Shown in pieces: positions 22,474 through 36,883 of a stretch of DNA of 64,000 nucleotides (position 1 is its first letter; each line of letters begins with the position of its first letter). Below the pieces are notes generated by a model. The model made no database searches, was not told the origin of the DNA, and was given only the letters and a program-made list of their open reading frames with translations. Source of the DNA: Adiantum capillus-veneris (lineage: Eukaryota > Streptophyta > Polypodiopsida > Polypodiales > Pteridaceae); the NCBI GenBank assembly GCA_014529385.2, contig CM043969.1:21143946-21207945 (forward strand). The letters are read 5' to 3'. The position numbers were made by a program, and so were the translations under genes.

Positions 22474-22548
22474 CTAGCAACAAATAAACATAACTGTTAG
22501 AAAATAGTGTGAAGTAAGAATGCATCATGCAAGTAAAGACCAAATCAC
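22474..22548 (-). other. Intron 1 of the transposase-like gene
   Basis: 75 bp; donor GTGATTTGG after ACAAG, acceptor TTGTTGCTAG. Phase 2 exon end (AG) plus one base restores the frame NFIQEACGGTSQDD. Confidence 0.6.
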
Positions 22549-23149
22549 CTTGTGGCTGTAACTCGTCGTTTGCGTGCTCCTCCTGAATGTGCAAGAGTTT
22601 CAATGGATGAATACATGCGTTTGCGTTCCCTTGCACCAAGGGGTGTTTCTTTCAAGTATGTGATGGTGTTGGTAAGCTTCTGGATGTGGGACTCCTTTTC
22701 TTGCATTTGTTGTTCAAGAGTTCTAACTACCCTCTCCGAAGAGGCAACACTCTCTTGTAATGCCGTCGTCTTGAGGTGAAGAGCTTGACATTCGTGCATC
22801 CACATATGCAAAGAAGCACCTGCACCCATACACAACCGCTTGCAATAGCCTAACAAACCTGCTTCTCCCCTCCCAAGAAATTGAAGAAATGTGGAAAGGA
22901 TATTAAATGGTGGATGGAAGCGGCTTATAGGATCGTAAGGGTACAAATGGCCATCCACCCAAATGTCAACATTGGTCTCACAAGCGGTGCGACGTTCGTG
23001 TGATGACTTTTGATCACCTTCACTAGTGGTCTTCGGTGCAAATGCCGTGGGTAAGCGAATATGTATGCTTTTGGTGTGAGGAGTACGTGGTGGTGGAAGC
23101 AAACCATTTGTGATGTCCGTGAGCACCATGGAAGCTGTTGCGTGAGGAA

Positions 23150-23330
23150 GCAAATGATGAAAAGATAGAGGGGGAAGGGTAGAGAGGTTGAGGAAGATGG
23201 GAGGAGAGAAGGAGGGAGGGGGGGGAGGGAGAGATTGGGGAGGAGGAGGAAGGTAGGGGCAGGGAGGGAGAGGAGAGGGAGAGAGAGAGAGAGGAGGGAG
23301 GAGGGAGGAGAGAGGAGGAGGAGAGAACAA
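23150..23330. repeat. Polypurine/polypyrimidine 5' leader of the transposase-like gene
   Basis: A GGGAGGA/GAGAGA-rich tract just upstream of the transposase-like ATG. Read as protein it gives a Pro/Ser/Leu string, which I take as a repeat artefact. Confidence 0.6.
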
Positions 23331-23681
23331 AATGTTTATTACTTTTTGGGGGAAAAGAGTTTTGAAAAAATGGACTTTCTAAGCTTGTGGATTAAAAAAT
23401 GGGTCAAAAAATGATTTTTGGATATGTATATATGTTGGGAGGGAGTTTTAAGTTAGAAACAAGTAAAAATGATTTTTTTTTTAAAAAGTCAAATTTTGTC
23501 TCTTTGTGACCCACGTTTTTGCTGATGTGGACACACCCCTATGCTTCCTTCACTTTAAAAAAAGCTAGAGAGAGAAAGTAACCCTTTAGGTCCACATCCT
23601 ACATTTGTCTTAAAAAAAGGTTAGAAAAGCCTACTCAAAACTACCTTCTTCAATGCCCTTGCCCCCTAAACCCCACACAAC

Positions 23682-23749
23682 ATTAGCCTTAATCCCTAAA
23701 AATTAGGATTCCTTACAAGGCCCATGCAAGGTTCATATTTCTCCTAATG
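23682..23749 (-). repeat. Right terminal inverted repeat
   Basis: Reverse complement begins CATTAGGAGAAATATGAACC and later reads GGGATTAAGGCTAAT, matching 14099-14148. The extra 18 bp lies between the blocks. Confidence 0.7.
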
Positions 23750-24640
23750 AAGGGACCTTCTTCCCTCATTGTTGACACTGCAAGCTATCTGAGATCCCTT
23801 GGTGATGGAGTGGTTAGGTTTCAAGGGCTACATAGAGAAGTGAGAAGACTTATAAAGGTGTTGCTCTTTAGGTGTCATTGATTCAAGGTTGTGATCAACG
23901 CCTACCGTGCATCCAGTCAACTTTTGTTGGCAGAGTTGTGGTGGGGTTGTAAAGTTTGGAGTACGTGGAGAAGTGGGGCCTAATGGCAAGATGTAGGCTA
24001 TTGCAGGTGGAAACGGCAACATACCATCCTGTAGACGATAACAATGACAACACACACACACACACTGACGTAAGCGTTGACGACTTTTGCACGTGGGTTT
24101 TTTTTTAATTGATGAAGCCTTTTATTATCAATAATATTTCAAATGGCCTTATTTTATCTTAGAGCATGTTCACATGAGCATAGTGATGAAAATGATTATA
24201 TGTATGATAATGTATATCATGCTTGATGATGTATGCTGACAAATCAAACCCCTCAAGACATTCTCTGATGATATTTTTGTAACGGGATTAGAGACTGCCT
24301 CGGCATGAGAAATAGTCAAGGTAAGACCTTCCCAATGATTATGATATGATGTTGAATCTGCTAGATGTATTTGATTGAACCAGGGTAAAGAATCCAGTAG
24401 AGAACCTCGCTGATGTATCACATAAACCTAGACATCAATGCTAGTTGAATCCAATTGAACCAAGTGATGAATCTAGTGGGAACCACCTGATGAATTAAGT
24501 GATCCTAGCCTAGGCATACAACATGACTTTTAAGGGGTGAAATAATTACCATTGTAATGCATGCCAAGTTTGTCTGAAGGGGGCGATTGTTGTTGGGCAA
24601 CCCAACTTGGGTAGCCATCATTGTGTGTGAACATGATGCA
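23750..24640. other. Unrecognised sequence right of the transposon
   Basis: No supported coding sequence; only a short (CA)n run near 24050-24065. It does not resume the Copia gag seen left of the transposon. Confidence 0.6.
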
Positions 24641-24695
24641 AGCCTATTTAAAGGCTAAAAAAATATAATCTAATCTCTTTTTTTTCTCCACTAGT

Positions 24696-24866
<171 letters not shown>

Positions 24867-24869
24867 TTG

Positions 24870-25150
24870 CTTGCTCCAAGGCTCGCTCTCCTTGCCATGT
24901 CTATCAGAAATTGCATTCGCTTTGACTTTGCGAGCTCATCAATAGAGGCTCTAGGTGGTTCATTGCATACATTTCTTTGTGGACAAGACCAATAGCCATG
25001 TCCTTGCTCCCCACACTTGAAAAATTTGTTATCCGTACGATAACACACTAGCTCTTCAGGCGAGAGTTTGTTTTTACCTTTGTAAACACCTTTGTCCTCT
25101 GCTTTATTGTTGTTGTTTTTGTTAGAGTTGCCTCTGGAAGAATTTTGTGT
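24870..25150 (-). pseudogene. Gag fragment with CCHC knuckle
   Basis: Minus strand reads KGKNKLSPEELVCYRTDNKF, then FKCGEQGHGYWSCPQRNVCN, a CCHC-type knuckle, and RASIDELAKSKRMQFLIDMA before the (CT)n tract. It precedes by orientation nothing intact; the Copia pol at 25.5-27.0 kb on the same strand lies upstream, so it may come from a different element. Confidence 0.55.
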
Positions 25151-25499
25151 AGCATTATTCTTCCAAAAATTTTAAACATTACATTTTATGAAATTTCTCC
25201 TTTGGTCATCAAGGTTTTGTGCTGAAATTAGGGTTGTAAGAATGCAGACACAACTTGGAGAAAATTAAGAAGCTCAAGAGACACGACAAAGAGTTGCTTA
25301 GTGCGCATATAGAAAGATAAATTAGTCCTAGAGTGCTAGGTGTATATACAATGCCCCGACAGTCCTAGGTGTGTTCACACACATCACTACCACATATATG
25401 GTAATAAAATCTCCCTTGGGATTGATGTGGTGAACGAGAGCTCACACATAGTGTATAGGGAAGTGTCATGCCATGAGGACATGATCAATCCACAAAGGA

Positions 25500-27040
25500 A
25501 AGCAAGCCCAAAGCTTTGCAAAAAGCGTTGAACTTCTCATGAAGCAATGCCTTTGTGAACATATTTGCAAGTTTGCTCTATGTCGGCACATAAGCCAATT
25601 TGATCTCTCCTACTGAGAGTCTCTCCTTGACATGGTGATAATGCACCTTAATGTGCTTTTGTGAGAGCATTAAAAATTGGGTTCCTCACAACTGCCAATG
25701 TGCTCTTATTGTTAGTGTAGATGATGTTGGCAGTGCCTTGTGCAACACGCAAATCAACCACCATAAAGTGTCTGAGCCATATACACTCAACTATAGTAAT
25801 GAATGTTGCCCTATACTTAGCTTCAAAATTGGAAAGTGGCCACAATAGGTTGCTTCTTGCTCAACCATGATATGCATGAGCTACCGAGCATGAAACAAAA
25901 AACACTTGTGGACAATCCTGTGTCATAACAACCATCCAAATTTGAGTCTAAAAGCATAAAAAATTAGCAGCAACGATCCCCCCTTGGGATAAAACATCCC
26001 AAGATGTAAAGTGTCACGCAAGTACCAAAAGATCCTTGCAACAACCTACCAATGCTTAGACCCTAGGCTATGTATAAATTTGTTGAACTATGAGACTGCA
26101 GCTAAATATCTGACCTCATATTGCATACATAAATAAGACATCCAATAGAAAGAGTGACATCAACAAAATCTCTAGCATCATGAAGACTCAATTTCAACCT
26201 ATTTTCATTGGAGTAGCAATAGCTTTGCAGTCCTCAAGTCCAAACTTACATAGTAATTTTTCTATGTACATATCTTGCTCGACACAAAATTAATCCCTCA
26301 ATCACATTGCTTAAACAATATAGCCAAGTAATGATGCAAAAGCCTCAAGTCTTTCATTTTGAAAGTGGCATTCAATTCAGCCTTGAAGTCAGCAATGTGT
26401 GTTTCATTTGGAGGATCACTAATCAACAAATCATTTACTTACAAAATGACAATGAGAAATACATCACCCTCACACTTGACATACAAATTTCTCTCAGTTG
26501 GACTATTATGAAAGCCTTCTTTAACCAAATAAGTGTCAACCAAGCATGAGGAGACTACTTCAACCCATATAAAGATTTCTTACATTTGCACACTTTTGTT
26601 TCTTGTCCTTTCTTGAAAACCATGAGGTTACATTACATATACTTCCTCAAATATATCACCATTCAAGAAAGCAGTAACAATGTCTAATTGATGTACACTC
26701 CATCCAAAATGAGCTGCCAATGCACATAAAAAACAAGCATTAGTCATATGATATTTGGAAGCAAAACTCTCTTCATAGTGAATACCTTTCTGTTGTGCAT
26801 AACCTTTTGCAACAACAAATCTAGCCTTGTAGCAATCAATCTCACCATTCGGCTTACGTTTCAACTTATAATCCACTTTGTACCAATGGCCTCTTTGCCA
26901 GAGGCACATATAGCCGATGTGTTGATGTGTGCATCATATTCTGATTGCATGATAGCCATCCCATTTTTTGAATTCTATGCTTCATCAAAAGAAAGAGGTT
27001 CCTCTTCATCACAGAAACTAGGAACAACCAAAGCATAACA
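25500..27040 (-). pseudogene. Ty1/Copia pol: reverse transcriptase and RNase H, heavily decayed
   Basis: Around 26628-26909: KRKPNGEIDCYKARFVVAKG, YAQQKGIHYEESFASKYHMT and LCALAAHFGWSVHQLDIVTA-FLNGD, the start of a Copia RT with motif A. Leftward, stop- and frameshift-broken RT remains, then RNase H: FEAKYRATFITIVECIWLRH and IIYTNNKSTLAVVRNPIFNA (25648-25845), and finally KVHYHHVKERLSVGEIKLAY near 25600. Upstream, near 26960, remains of the linker before RT are visible. Not functional. Confidence 0.85.
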
Positions 27041-27399
27041 ATCTACTAATGCATATGATGCATGGTGAGAACCTCAGCAAGTACAACTAGACTTAGGGGC
27101 ATCCAATTTACTATCATCCAAAATATGCACCAACCATTTTGGCATATCCCTAGCCTCTTGATTCTCAGCCCTTTCCACATCAAGTACAAATGTGCATCTG
27201 CATCAGTAATAGGATGATCCATTGAATTTTTAGAAGGAGTTGGGGTACCAAGCGAGCCTTTTCAAAAAATTGAATCCAATGGCAAATTTCTCGAAAAAGC
27301 TTTCTCCAAAAAGCTTGCCTTAGAATCCTTAGTTGATAAATCTCTTTCCAGAAAGCTCGCTCTACATGATACTTTTGAACTCTCTGGAGGTGCATAGAA

Positions 27400-27553
<154 letters not shown>

Positions 27554-27672
27554 ACTCCTCTCTTTGAATTTCTCTCTATCTATATCTCGTCTAATTATCT
27601 CACTTTCACTCTCTCCCTTTCAATGCATCTTCATCTCTTTCTCACCCTCTCTCCCTCTATTCTTTCTCCACC

Positions 27673-27673
<1 letters not shown>

Positions 27674-27751
<78 letters not shown>
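27674..27751. repeat. (CT)n(CA)n compound microsatellite, second copy
   Basis: Same CT-then-CA arrangement, about 150 bp after the first. Confidence 0.95.
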
Positions 27752-27754
<3 letters not shown>

Positions 27755-27841
27755 TCACAAAAAGGGTCATAAGAACATAAGAACTCCATATCAATATAAG
27801 AGAGGACAAATCTCTAGAGGTGCCACACATCAAATCTCTCT

Positions 27842-27847
<6 letters not shown>

Positions 27848-27891
<44 letters not shown>
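27848..27891. repeat. (CT)n microsatellite
   Basis: Pure CT run; the bases on its right (AATTCACAAAAAGG) are nearly the same as those right of the preceding compound tract, so the neighbourhood is locally duplicated. Confidence 0.9.
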
Positions 27892-27898
<7 letters not shown>

Positions 27899-27999
27899 AA
27901 AAGGATCACAAGAAGACAAAATATCCTTATAATTACAAGAGCATACAACTTGACAAGAAACATATCTCCATTGAATTGCATGTAAAAAGAGACTATTGA

Positions 28000-30900
28000 T
28001 TATGGTTTACAAAAAATTTCATTGTTTTCATAATGCAAGGCGTAGCTTGAAATATCTACCGAAGGCATGGGCTGCTAGATCTAACTGCACAATGTTTGGC
28101 AGCGGCACCACCAAAGATGCTTCCATCGTCGCACGATCCACCTCATCAACATGCCTCTTCCACGTTCTTGCATCTCTCTAAGGTGAAGGGCTTGCATATC
28201 CAAAACATTGTGCAGTTTGGTGGCAAATTACTTGTTGCTCTCAAATATTGTTACCATACGACCCATCTGGCTCCAGTGCCCCGCGATCTTTTCCATAGTA
28301 GACCACAATGTCTTGCTTGTTTGTGTATTGTGCAAGCAATTGACAAATAAATAAATTCTCGTGTTCCATACCTCCTGCAAATCCAAACAAGGTCAAACAA
28401 AGTAGTGAAATTGTATTTTTAGTTACAACATGTCAAAGTGTACCTCGAAATGTTGTGCTATCTTTTGGCTTTGTCCAATCCTCATCCTCCAGAGTATCAA
28501 ACCAAGTGTCGTCCTCAAGCATCTTAATGGGTTCCATTGGCCCTTTCCTCATTACAGTCATTAACAATGAGTGCACATTCCTATTTTGTTTCTTGTAGTT
28601 GGTGTATTGCAAACCACAATGTTTGGGTGCTCTTAACACCATCTAGCTGCACCAAACATGTCACGAACCATGGCATAATTAACAAATTTGGAGACAACTA
28701 CAAACACGCCTTTGTCTTTGGCCTTTGCAAGCACGAGTCGGGCAAGTTGTCCAAAGTGGCATACCTCCATTTTGTTCCAATCTAGCAACTCAGAATCTGA
28801 TAGGATGATGCGCAGCAGTATTGGATGGCATAATAAAATAGAGGCGTTCACTGCGGACTCAACGATCGACCCCTCACATAATGGACAAAGGCATTTCTCC
28901 GCAATCTATGGCTTGAAAATGCTCGACAAGGCATCCTTTGTCTTGTCCAAACTGAAGTGTGCAATTTGAATATGATCGCCATTACTATCTACCATAATTC
29001 ACAAAAAAGACCACAAAATGTTAGTAGATCAAGCTAGATCTTATTGCACACCACAATAAAAGACCACTTTTTATGAAGGACACCCACCAGGCATGATGAG
29101 TACATAACTAATGGCAAGTCCAACACATTCAATATTTATATTTCCAAACTTGTAACAAAGTCAATCATTTCCTTCGCAGACATTCCAATCCTCTTTCCTG
29201 AACATAAAAAAGATAGCAATTACGAAGTGAAAACTCCTTCACTTTTTTTATGAACCGTAACACAACTTACTTTTTTCCTTGGTTTGACTAGGTCTTTCCA
29301 AGCCTGTAGCCTCTCTAGAATGCTTCATCTACATAACAAAATTGAAATCGATGTCAAATACTAACTTCCATACTGAAATCAAAATTCCAATTTTTTAATG
29401 AAGTGACCAATCACACACCTAAGATGTAGTAGAAATCTCTTCTCTTTTAGACACCTGCACACTAGATTCTATGGCCGTGGGTATCGTGAGGGTATGTTGT
29501 GGTGCACACTGTGCACCTCCACATGCGCCATTCTCCCTATCCTTCACAGCATCATTTTGTGCCTTTTCTTCATTGGAAGGGAAGTACCCCTCACCATACT
29601 CCAAGAACCATGGAATATTCATATAAACGGTGCTTTGGAAATTACATGATGTCTGCATTGGGTTGAAAATCTAGTCTGCTCTTGTCACATTGAGCAATGT
29701 GTGCAAACTTATGATGCTTTTAATGTTGAAGTTGGTCTTCCATAACCATCTAACACAACAAAGTATATTATAAGCTTCAAAATAACTTGTTCATTCTTAG
29801 CTCAACAATTTAATGTACATACTTGCATAGACATCTTTTTCTTGCACTTGGCAATGCCTTGCTCACCTCAGATGATGGTCCTCTCTTCATTAAGACCTAG
29901 CTTATAAGCAAAGGTCTCACCTCTATGTTGCTCTTTGGCATCCTCAAAGAATGAGTCAAGGTCTAAACCAGGTATCTCTTTCAAATGTATACTCCCGATA
30001 GAGCTATGGACATTTTTGATCCCTTTTTCAGTAGACGGCCATAAAAAAAACCTTGTCCACAACCACTCTTGAAAGACAACCGATCCTCTTGTTTCAATTA
30101 CACATTGTATGGTTCAAACAATCTCAAACTTTAATGAACTCTTAGGAAGGCTGTAGGAGTTAGTCACGTTACCAGTCTGAGGAATGTCCAAAATCTTCAC
30201 ATTTGCAGGATCACTTGAAGCGATCGCCCGAAGAAAGTAGGTCGTTTTTCTTGTGGGGAGATCTGCACAAGCCAATCTGCATAATCATTCTTCCTGCATC
30301 CACTTTGGATGGTTGATCTACTCGATCATGTGTAATGGATCAATATCTACACTCCATGCTTGTTTTTATATACCATTAACTAATTATCTACTACTAACCT
30401 CCACCAATCATCTCCGAAGGCTGGATCTACAATGGCCAATGCATGTTTTTCATTCTTCTGGAAGGCCCGTCCATTTCAAAGAATGCCTTTTTGTATTGGA
30501 CCTAAAACTCTAAGGGCATAATTGTATCCTTATCTGCCATAATCTTTCTAAGGGCAAGAGCATACTTGTCCTACACACAAGTTTCCGATGCTGCTTCTCT
30601 TTATCTACTTAAATAAAATGGTTTGTTTATAGATTGTAACACTTTGATGCAACTTACCGGATGCAAAAGCTATGATGTTGGAGCAACATGAATATTGTAC
30701 CATGATTTTCTACCAACTCTCTTGTCAATATCGGCCTTCATCCATCTATACATAACACATGAAAGCTTTGCCATGATTGCCTCTTTCGAAGTAAATCCCA
30801 TAGCCTGCACCATCCATAACATGTTTGTGTAGGAGGTAGCCATGTAACCTGTGTTGTTTAATCTACATGATTATGAAAAATAAATTGTTAAGACAAATTT

Positions 30901-32150
30901 CATTCAAAGAGGCAAAATTATTAACTACCAAAGCTCGTTTACTCATTTATATGCATAACTATGTTCAACATATCTGCCTCATTTGCAGAGTTTATTGTCA
31001 CCAGTTCAATTCAAATTTTGGGGTGCAGCGATTAACGTCTCTCTCGTAAGCATCACCTAAATTCAAAGAAACAAACAAATCATATCACAATGAACACATG
31101 TCAGATAATCCTCTCAACAATTAAAATTACTCTCTTTCACAACTCCCATCCACGTGGCTAGCTTATGATTTATGTACAATATTTTATAGGGGACAAGTCA
31201 GCCTAGCAAGTATCTTTGATTTCGGCCTAAAAGTCGTCGTTTAGTTATTGCCACAAGGGATCCCATGATTGCAAGATGTCATCGTCCACATCGGCAGAAG
31301 GATGGCCCGGTGCATCCAGTGAGCATACAAAGCAACCCTTTGGCTCATAATACACTTCTAGCAAGAATGTATCGGCCAATGGTTTCAACCATTTAGGGTC
31401 CCAACTCACCTGTCTTGCTCTCTCCAATTTTGTAAATCGACACCCAAGGCAATGGAGTCTTGCACTCCCCTGCATAGTCCAAAACAATTTAATGCCCATA
31501 CTTTGCAGCAATATTGTTCCATTACACTCAAGAAGATCTAATGTACCTTCAAGTTTTTAGTGCCTTTGGACAACATATCTTGGCAAAGTGTGACATCTTC
31601 ATTTAATGGAAATTCACCTCTTGCGTTTGCTCTGACGGACATGTATGCCTCCATTTCCTCGTTCATCAATTTCCTCTTTAGAATCTTCAACATTAGCAAC
31701 AATTTTAGAAGAGGTTCCCTCCTGCACTTTTGCCTTTTCTTTTGTACTTTCTTTTTAATGTCGCAACTGGGGGTGATGGCACTGTACTGACTAGCTTGCT
31801 TTTGGAAAGTGAGACACAAGCAGATGGAGACATTTCTTGTTGTTCTTTCCTTGCTATCTTTGAAAATCGCTAAAAAATAATCAACACAATAATGGACCTT
31901 CAATTGATTATATGCAAGGAGAAGCCAAATCTAAAACCATTAGAGATAGCGCAAAATAATACCAAATCGCTTTTAGGCCATGCAATCAAACTTTTCTTTG
32001 CCTTTTTTAGGGTAGTCATTTCCTTGTTTGTCGAAGGGACATGAGGTAGTGGAGCATCCTTGCCATCATAAACTTCTAAAACTGCAACAAAATAGCAACC
32101 AGTTGGCAATCTGCTACCATGAGGATAAGCTAGGTTTCATGTCTTATTGA
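28000..32150 (-). pseudogene. Decayed, possibly multi-exon coding sequence of unknown type
   Basis: Several separate minus-strand blocks look coding: PTGCYFVAVLEVYDGKDAPL...AWPKSDLVLF (31900-32109), KRKLMNEEMEAYMSVRANAR (about 31650), LERARQVSWDPKWLKPLADT and YYEPKGCFVCSLDAPGHPSA (31245-31450), DLDSFFEDAKEQHRGETFAY (29868-30062) and LARLVLAKAKDKGVFVVVSK (28633-28851). The block ending in AWPKSDLV recalls the tail of plant CACTA-associated proteins; the rest I do not recognise. Blocks are separated by AT-rich, intron-like DNA. Exon borders cannot be fixed by eye. Could be a decayed transposon gene or a host pseudogene. Confidence 0.4.
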
Positions 32151-32291
32151 TCTAGCCTTGGCCAATTGCCTCTCCATTGTAAATGAATTCAACATAGGCT
32201 CCAACATCAGATTTCTTCACACTAGCCATCTTAAGTCTCTTAACAAATTGTTGCACAAAGACATTCTCAATAAAACAATGCTTAAAATTTT

Positions 32292-32469
<178 letters not shown>

Positions 32470-32510
32470 TCTCTCTCCCTCCCTCTCCCACCTCCCTCTC
32501 TCCTGCTGTC

Positions 32511-32548
<38 letters not shown>

Positions 32549-32556
32549 AAGAGAGG

Positions 32557-32605
<49 letters not shown>

Positions 32606-32606
<1 letters not shown>

Positions 32607-33010
32607 GAGAGAGGGAGGAAAAGAGACAATGAGAGAGAGATAAGGAATTTTACTTGAAGAACATCCAAAAATTGTGATCTCAAAAGCTTCATGAAAACAC
32701 CCTCCATGCTTTTATATAGGCTTTCACTCTCACCCCCTTGGTCGGCCCTGCCTGATACCTCTTGCACGCTTGCCTAGCAACCCTGTGCGCCCAGCAGTAG
32801 GTCTGGAACAACATGCTTGATAGTAACTGCGTGAGTGAGAAGGTCCAACCTCATGCAGTGTAACCATTGCTAGTTCTGCTGAGCAGCACGACCGAAAACC
32901 CTCACAACATTGCTTGCACGACTTGCTCAGTAGGTCCAACCTCATGTGGTTATATTAGAGCCTATGCCTCAGCACCATGATCGAGTTGCATCAGTGGTGG
33001 ATGCCCATCT
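32606..33010. repeat. Terminal module copy 1
   Basis: Starts after (GA)n at GACAATGAGAGAGAGATAAG and contains TTTTATATAGGCTTTCACTC; near-identical to 33391-33605 (partial) and 42612-42990. Confidence 0.85.
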
Positions 33011-33065
33011 AGTTAGCTGAACACCCTCCTCTCTCTCTCTCTCTCTCACCCTTGATGTATGCCCA

Positions 33066-33390
<325 letters not shown>

Positions 33391-33391
<1 letters not shown>

Positions 33392-33604
33392 GAAAGATAC
33401 AATGAGAGAGAGATAAGGAATTTTAGTTGAAGAACATCCAAAAATTTTGATCTCAAAAGCTTCATGAAAAAACCCTCCATGCTTTTATATAGGCTTTCAT
33501 TCTCACCCCCTTGGTTGGCCCTGCCCGACATCGCTTGCACGCTTGCCTAGCAACCCTGTGCGCCCGACAGCAGATCTGGAACAACATGCTTGATAGTAAC
33601 TGCG

Positions 33605-33605
<1 letters not shown>
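33391..33605. repeat. Terminal module copy 2, truncated
   Basis: Same start as copies 1 and 3, broken off after TTGATAGTAACTGCGTGAG and fused to the long direct repeat. Confidence 0.85.
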
Positions 33606-35166
<1,561 letters not shown>

Positions 35167-35238
35167 TTGTGTGCGCGCGTGCACCCACCCATACCCAGGC
35201 ACATACCTAATAAGTTCATAGACCCATTAGGTATGGGC

Positions 35239-36879
35239 CTACTTCCTTAGTAGATTGCAAAGAAAAATTGTATCTATTCTGGCACCCGGCCAACTATTCA
35301 AGCAGATTGCTTTTGTAATACTAGTAGCTAATTCATTCCGTAAGAACCCATTATTACAAAATTTACTTATTAGTTTGTTGATTTCCTCAAAGGCAGCAAA
35401 GTTGTCTGAAGAGGAGTATATAATAGGTCTGTTACTTTTCCTTTTAACGAATTCAGCAGGATTAAGTGACAGATTATCTCTCTTCCAAAAGAAGCATGTA
35501 GTGTAATGTCCTATGTAAGGAGAGTGAAGCAGTATTTCCATGTTTAAAAAACATGTTCTCTTAACTATAGTTTTATTATTTACCACAAATTCTTCCAGAG
35601 AAGTGGGCTCTATTTTGATTGTTTATACTTAATAAATCATCCATGAATCTAAACGTGTTGTTGAAGGCTAAAAGTTGTTTTGCCTCCTCATAATGTTTCA
35701 TTTTTTTGCACAACCATTTGTATTCGAAAAATAATAAGTACAGATTGCACATTATTGGTGAGTAAGAGAATCCAATAGGTATTCTCATTTTTTGTCTGTA
35801 ACAGTTTGGTCCCAATTGGATAAAGCAATTCTGTAGTATCCATTTGATTATCTTAATGACATAAATTTTGTCAAAGCACACCGGTGGTTTTTTGACTAAT
35901 TTTTTAACCCAACAAGGTGTTCTTACTAACGAGATCTTTTCAAATCCTTGTGTCTTTTTGTTGGAAAAAGCTAGGTTGATAATATCTTTGAGTACTCCAA
36001 GAAGGCCATAGTCTCCTGAGAGAGGAATGTTTTCATAACATTGCATGTGAAGCTACAGTAGATATTTGTAGGTAAGCTAATAAATACCCCCGGTGAATTC
36101 TTAGCAAGCCAGAAGGTACAACATTCTATACCATTGAATCTTTTAAGATCTGCTCTTATTTTTGCACAAAGATTGCAGACCTCTGTCATGATAAGGTTTA
36201 GGCAAGAAGTAACATCTTTTGTCACACAAGAGAAAATACAGTTTGAAGCATCAGAAATCCATCTGAACTTCTGCTTGTGTTTCTTAAAAGTTGAGAATAA
36301 CACTCGAAGCTCAATGTAACCCATATTGTCCAATTTCTTTAGCAAAGCTAAAGCTACATCACTTAGTGTTTCATTTGTTTTTTCAAATTCAGTTCCACCC
36401 AACCTTACTAGGGCAGCTTCATATACAAGCCCTTTACAGATAACCGATACAGTGTTAGCAGCTTTAACAAGTCCGACGATAAACCACTCACGAGTCAACT
36501 CATGACATTCTTGCATAATTTTTGGAGTGACCCAAGTAGTATCCAAACTGAGCCATTTTTTTTGTAAAAGCTTAATCTTTTGAAAAAAAACCGTTTTCAG
36601 TTTTTTCGAAAGATCCTGTAGGATATGTTGCTCCAGTTGGAGCTTTAAGGCTAAGTTAGCCAGACAGTAAAGTAGTGCAGACAATGCCATTCTATGGTTT
36701 AGTGGTTCCACAAGTATGTGATTCAAACCTATTCCAAGTAGATTACAAAGAGAAGAAACCTTAATAATAGCTAGGTTTGTCGTATAGACGTGTACACCAA
36801 CTAATTCAAAGTCCTTACAGAAGGTGTTAAGATTTTTACAGTTACATCTTAAAATAGGTTCATGTCTCAAAAAATTCAT
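35239..36879 (-). pseudogene. Penelope-type reverse transcriptase
   Basis: Right to left in three overlapping frames: FKKHKQKFRWISDASNCIFS (template-binding region; HK.P..RFI in the family), TFWLAKNSPGVF, motif A SFTCNVMQCYENIPLSGDYG (the family Asp appears as Asn), motif B MRIPIGFSYSPIMCNLYLLF, motif C TFRFMDDLLSINN (Asp pair 35636-35641), and the thumb-like EILLHSPYIGHYTTCFFWKR-DNLS. The FMDDLLSINN and IPxG...NLYL patterns are those of Penelope-like RTs, not LTR or LINE RTs. A frameshift lies near 36010 and another near 35580. No GIY-YIG endonuclease is visible after it. Confidence 0.8.
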
Positions 36880-36883
36880 TCAA

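Larger units (their letters stand above)
20178..23129 (-). pseudogene. DDE-type transposase-like gene, spliced
   Basis: ATG at 23129 (MVLTDITNGLLPPPRTPHTK). Exon 1 ends 22549; intron 22548-22474; exon 2 22473-21923; intron 21922-21842; exon 3 from 21841. Both splices use GT-AG and keep phase exactly. Exon 1 has a coiled-coil-like part (ERVVRTLEQQMQEKESHIQK). Candidate catalytic residues: Asp in VLKLDECQI (21804-21806), Asp in WHLGGDLKTIKCLLG (21495-21497), then CPFC (21428-21439), and Glu in FFSTQGMEKSHYRARG (20496-20498). Similar GGDLK...CPFC...EKSH strings occur in transposase-like proteins of other eukaryotes; superfamily unassigned. A further intron with donor GTAAGT near 20657 is likely. 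Decay: TAG 22395, TGA 21780, TAG 20893 and a frameshift near 21165. Confidence 0.7.
14099..23749. mobile_element. ~9.65 kb TIR DNA transposon carrying transposase-like, H3-like and two unknown genes
   Basis: Bounded by imperfect inverted repeats (14099-14148 and 23682-23749): outer 20 bp with one mismatch, inner GGGATTAAGG(T/C)TAAT. AT-rich subterminal regions on both sides are also loosely inverted copies. Inside are two plus-strand spliced genes on the left, and on the right a minus-strand spliced transposase-like gene followed by a histone-H3/CENH3-like gene; the pairs converge on nested palindromes at 18121-19026. I found no target-site duplication. The transposase has DDE-type landmarks but I cannot assign a superfamily. 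Confidence 0.7.

Noticed and set aside
22545-23330. Start of the transposase-like gene at 23330 with a Pro/Ser/Leu leader
   Set aside because: The leader is a polypurine tract; the ATG at 23129 opens ordinary coding sequence and fits the exon phases.
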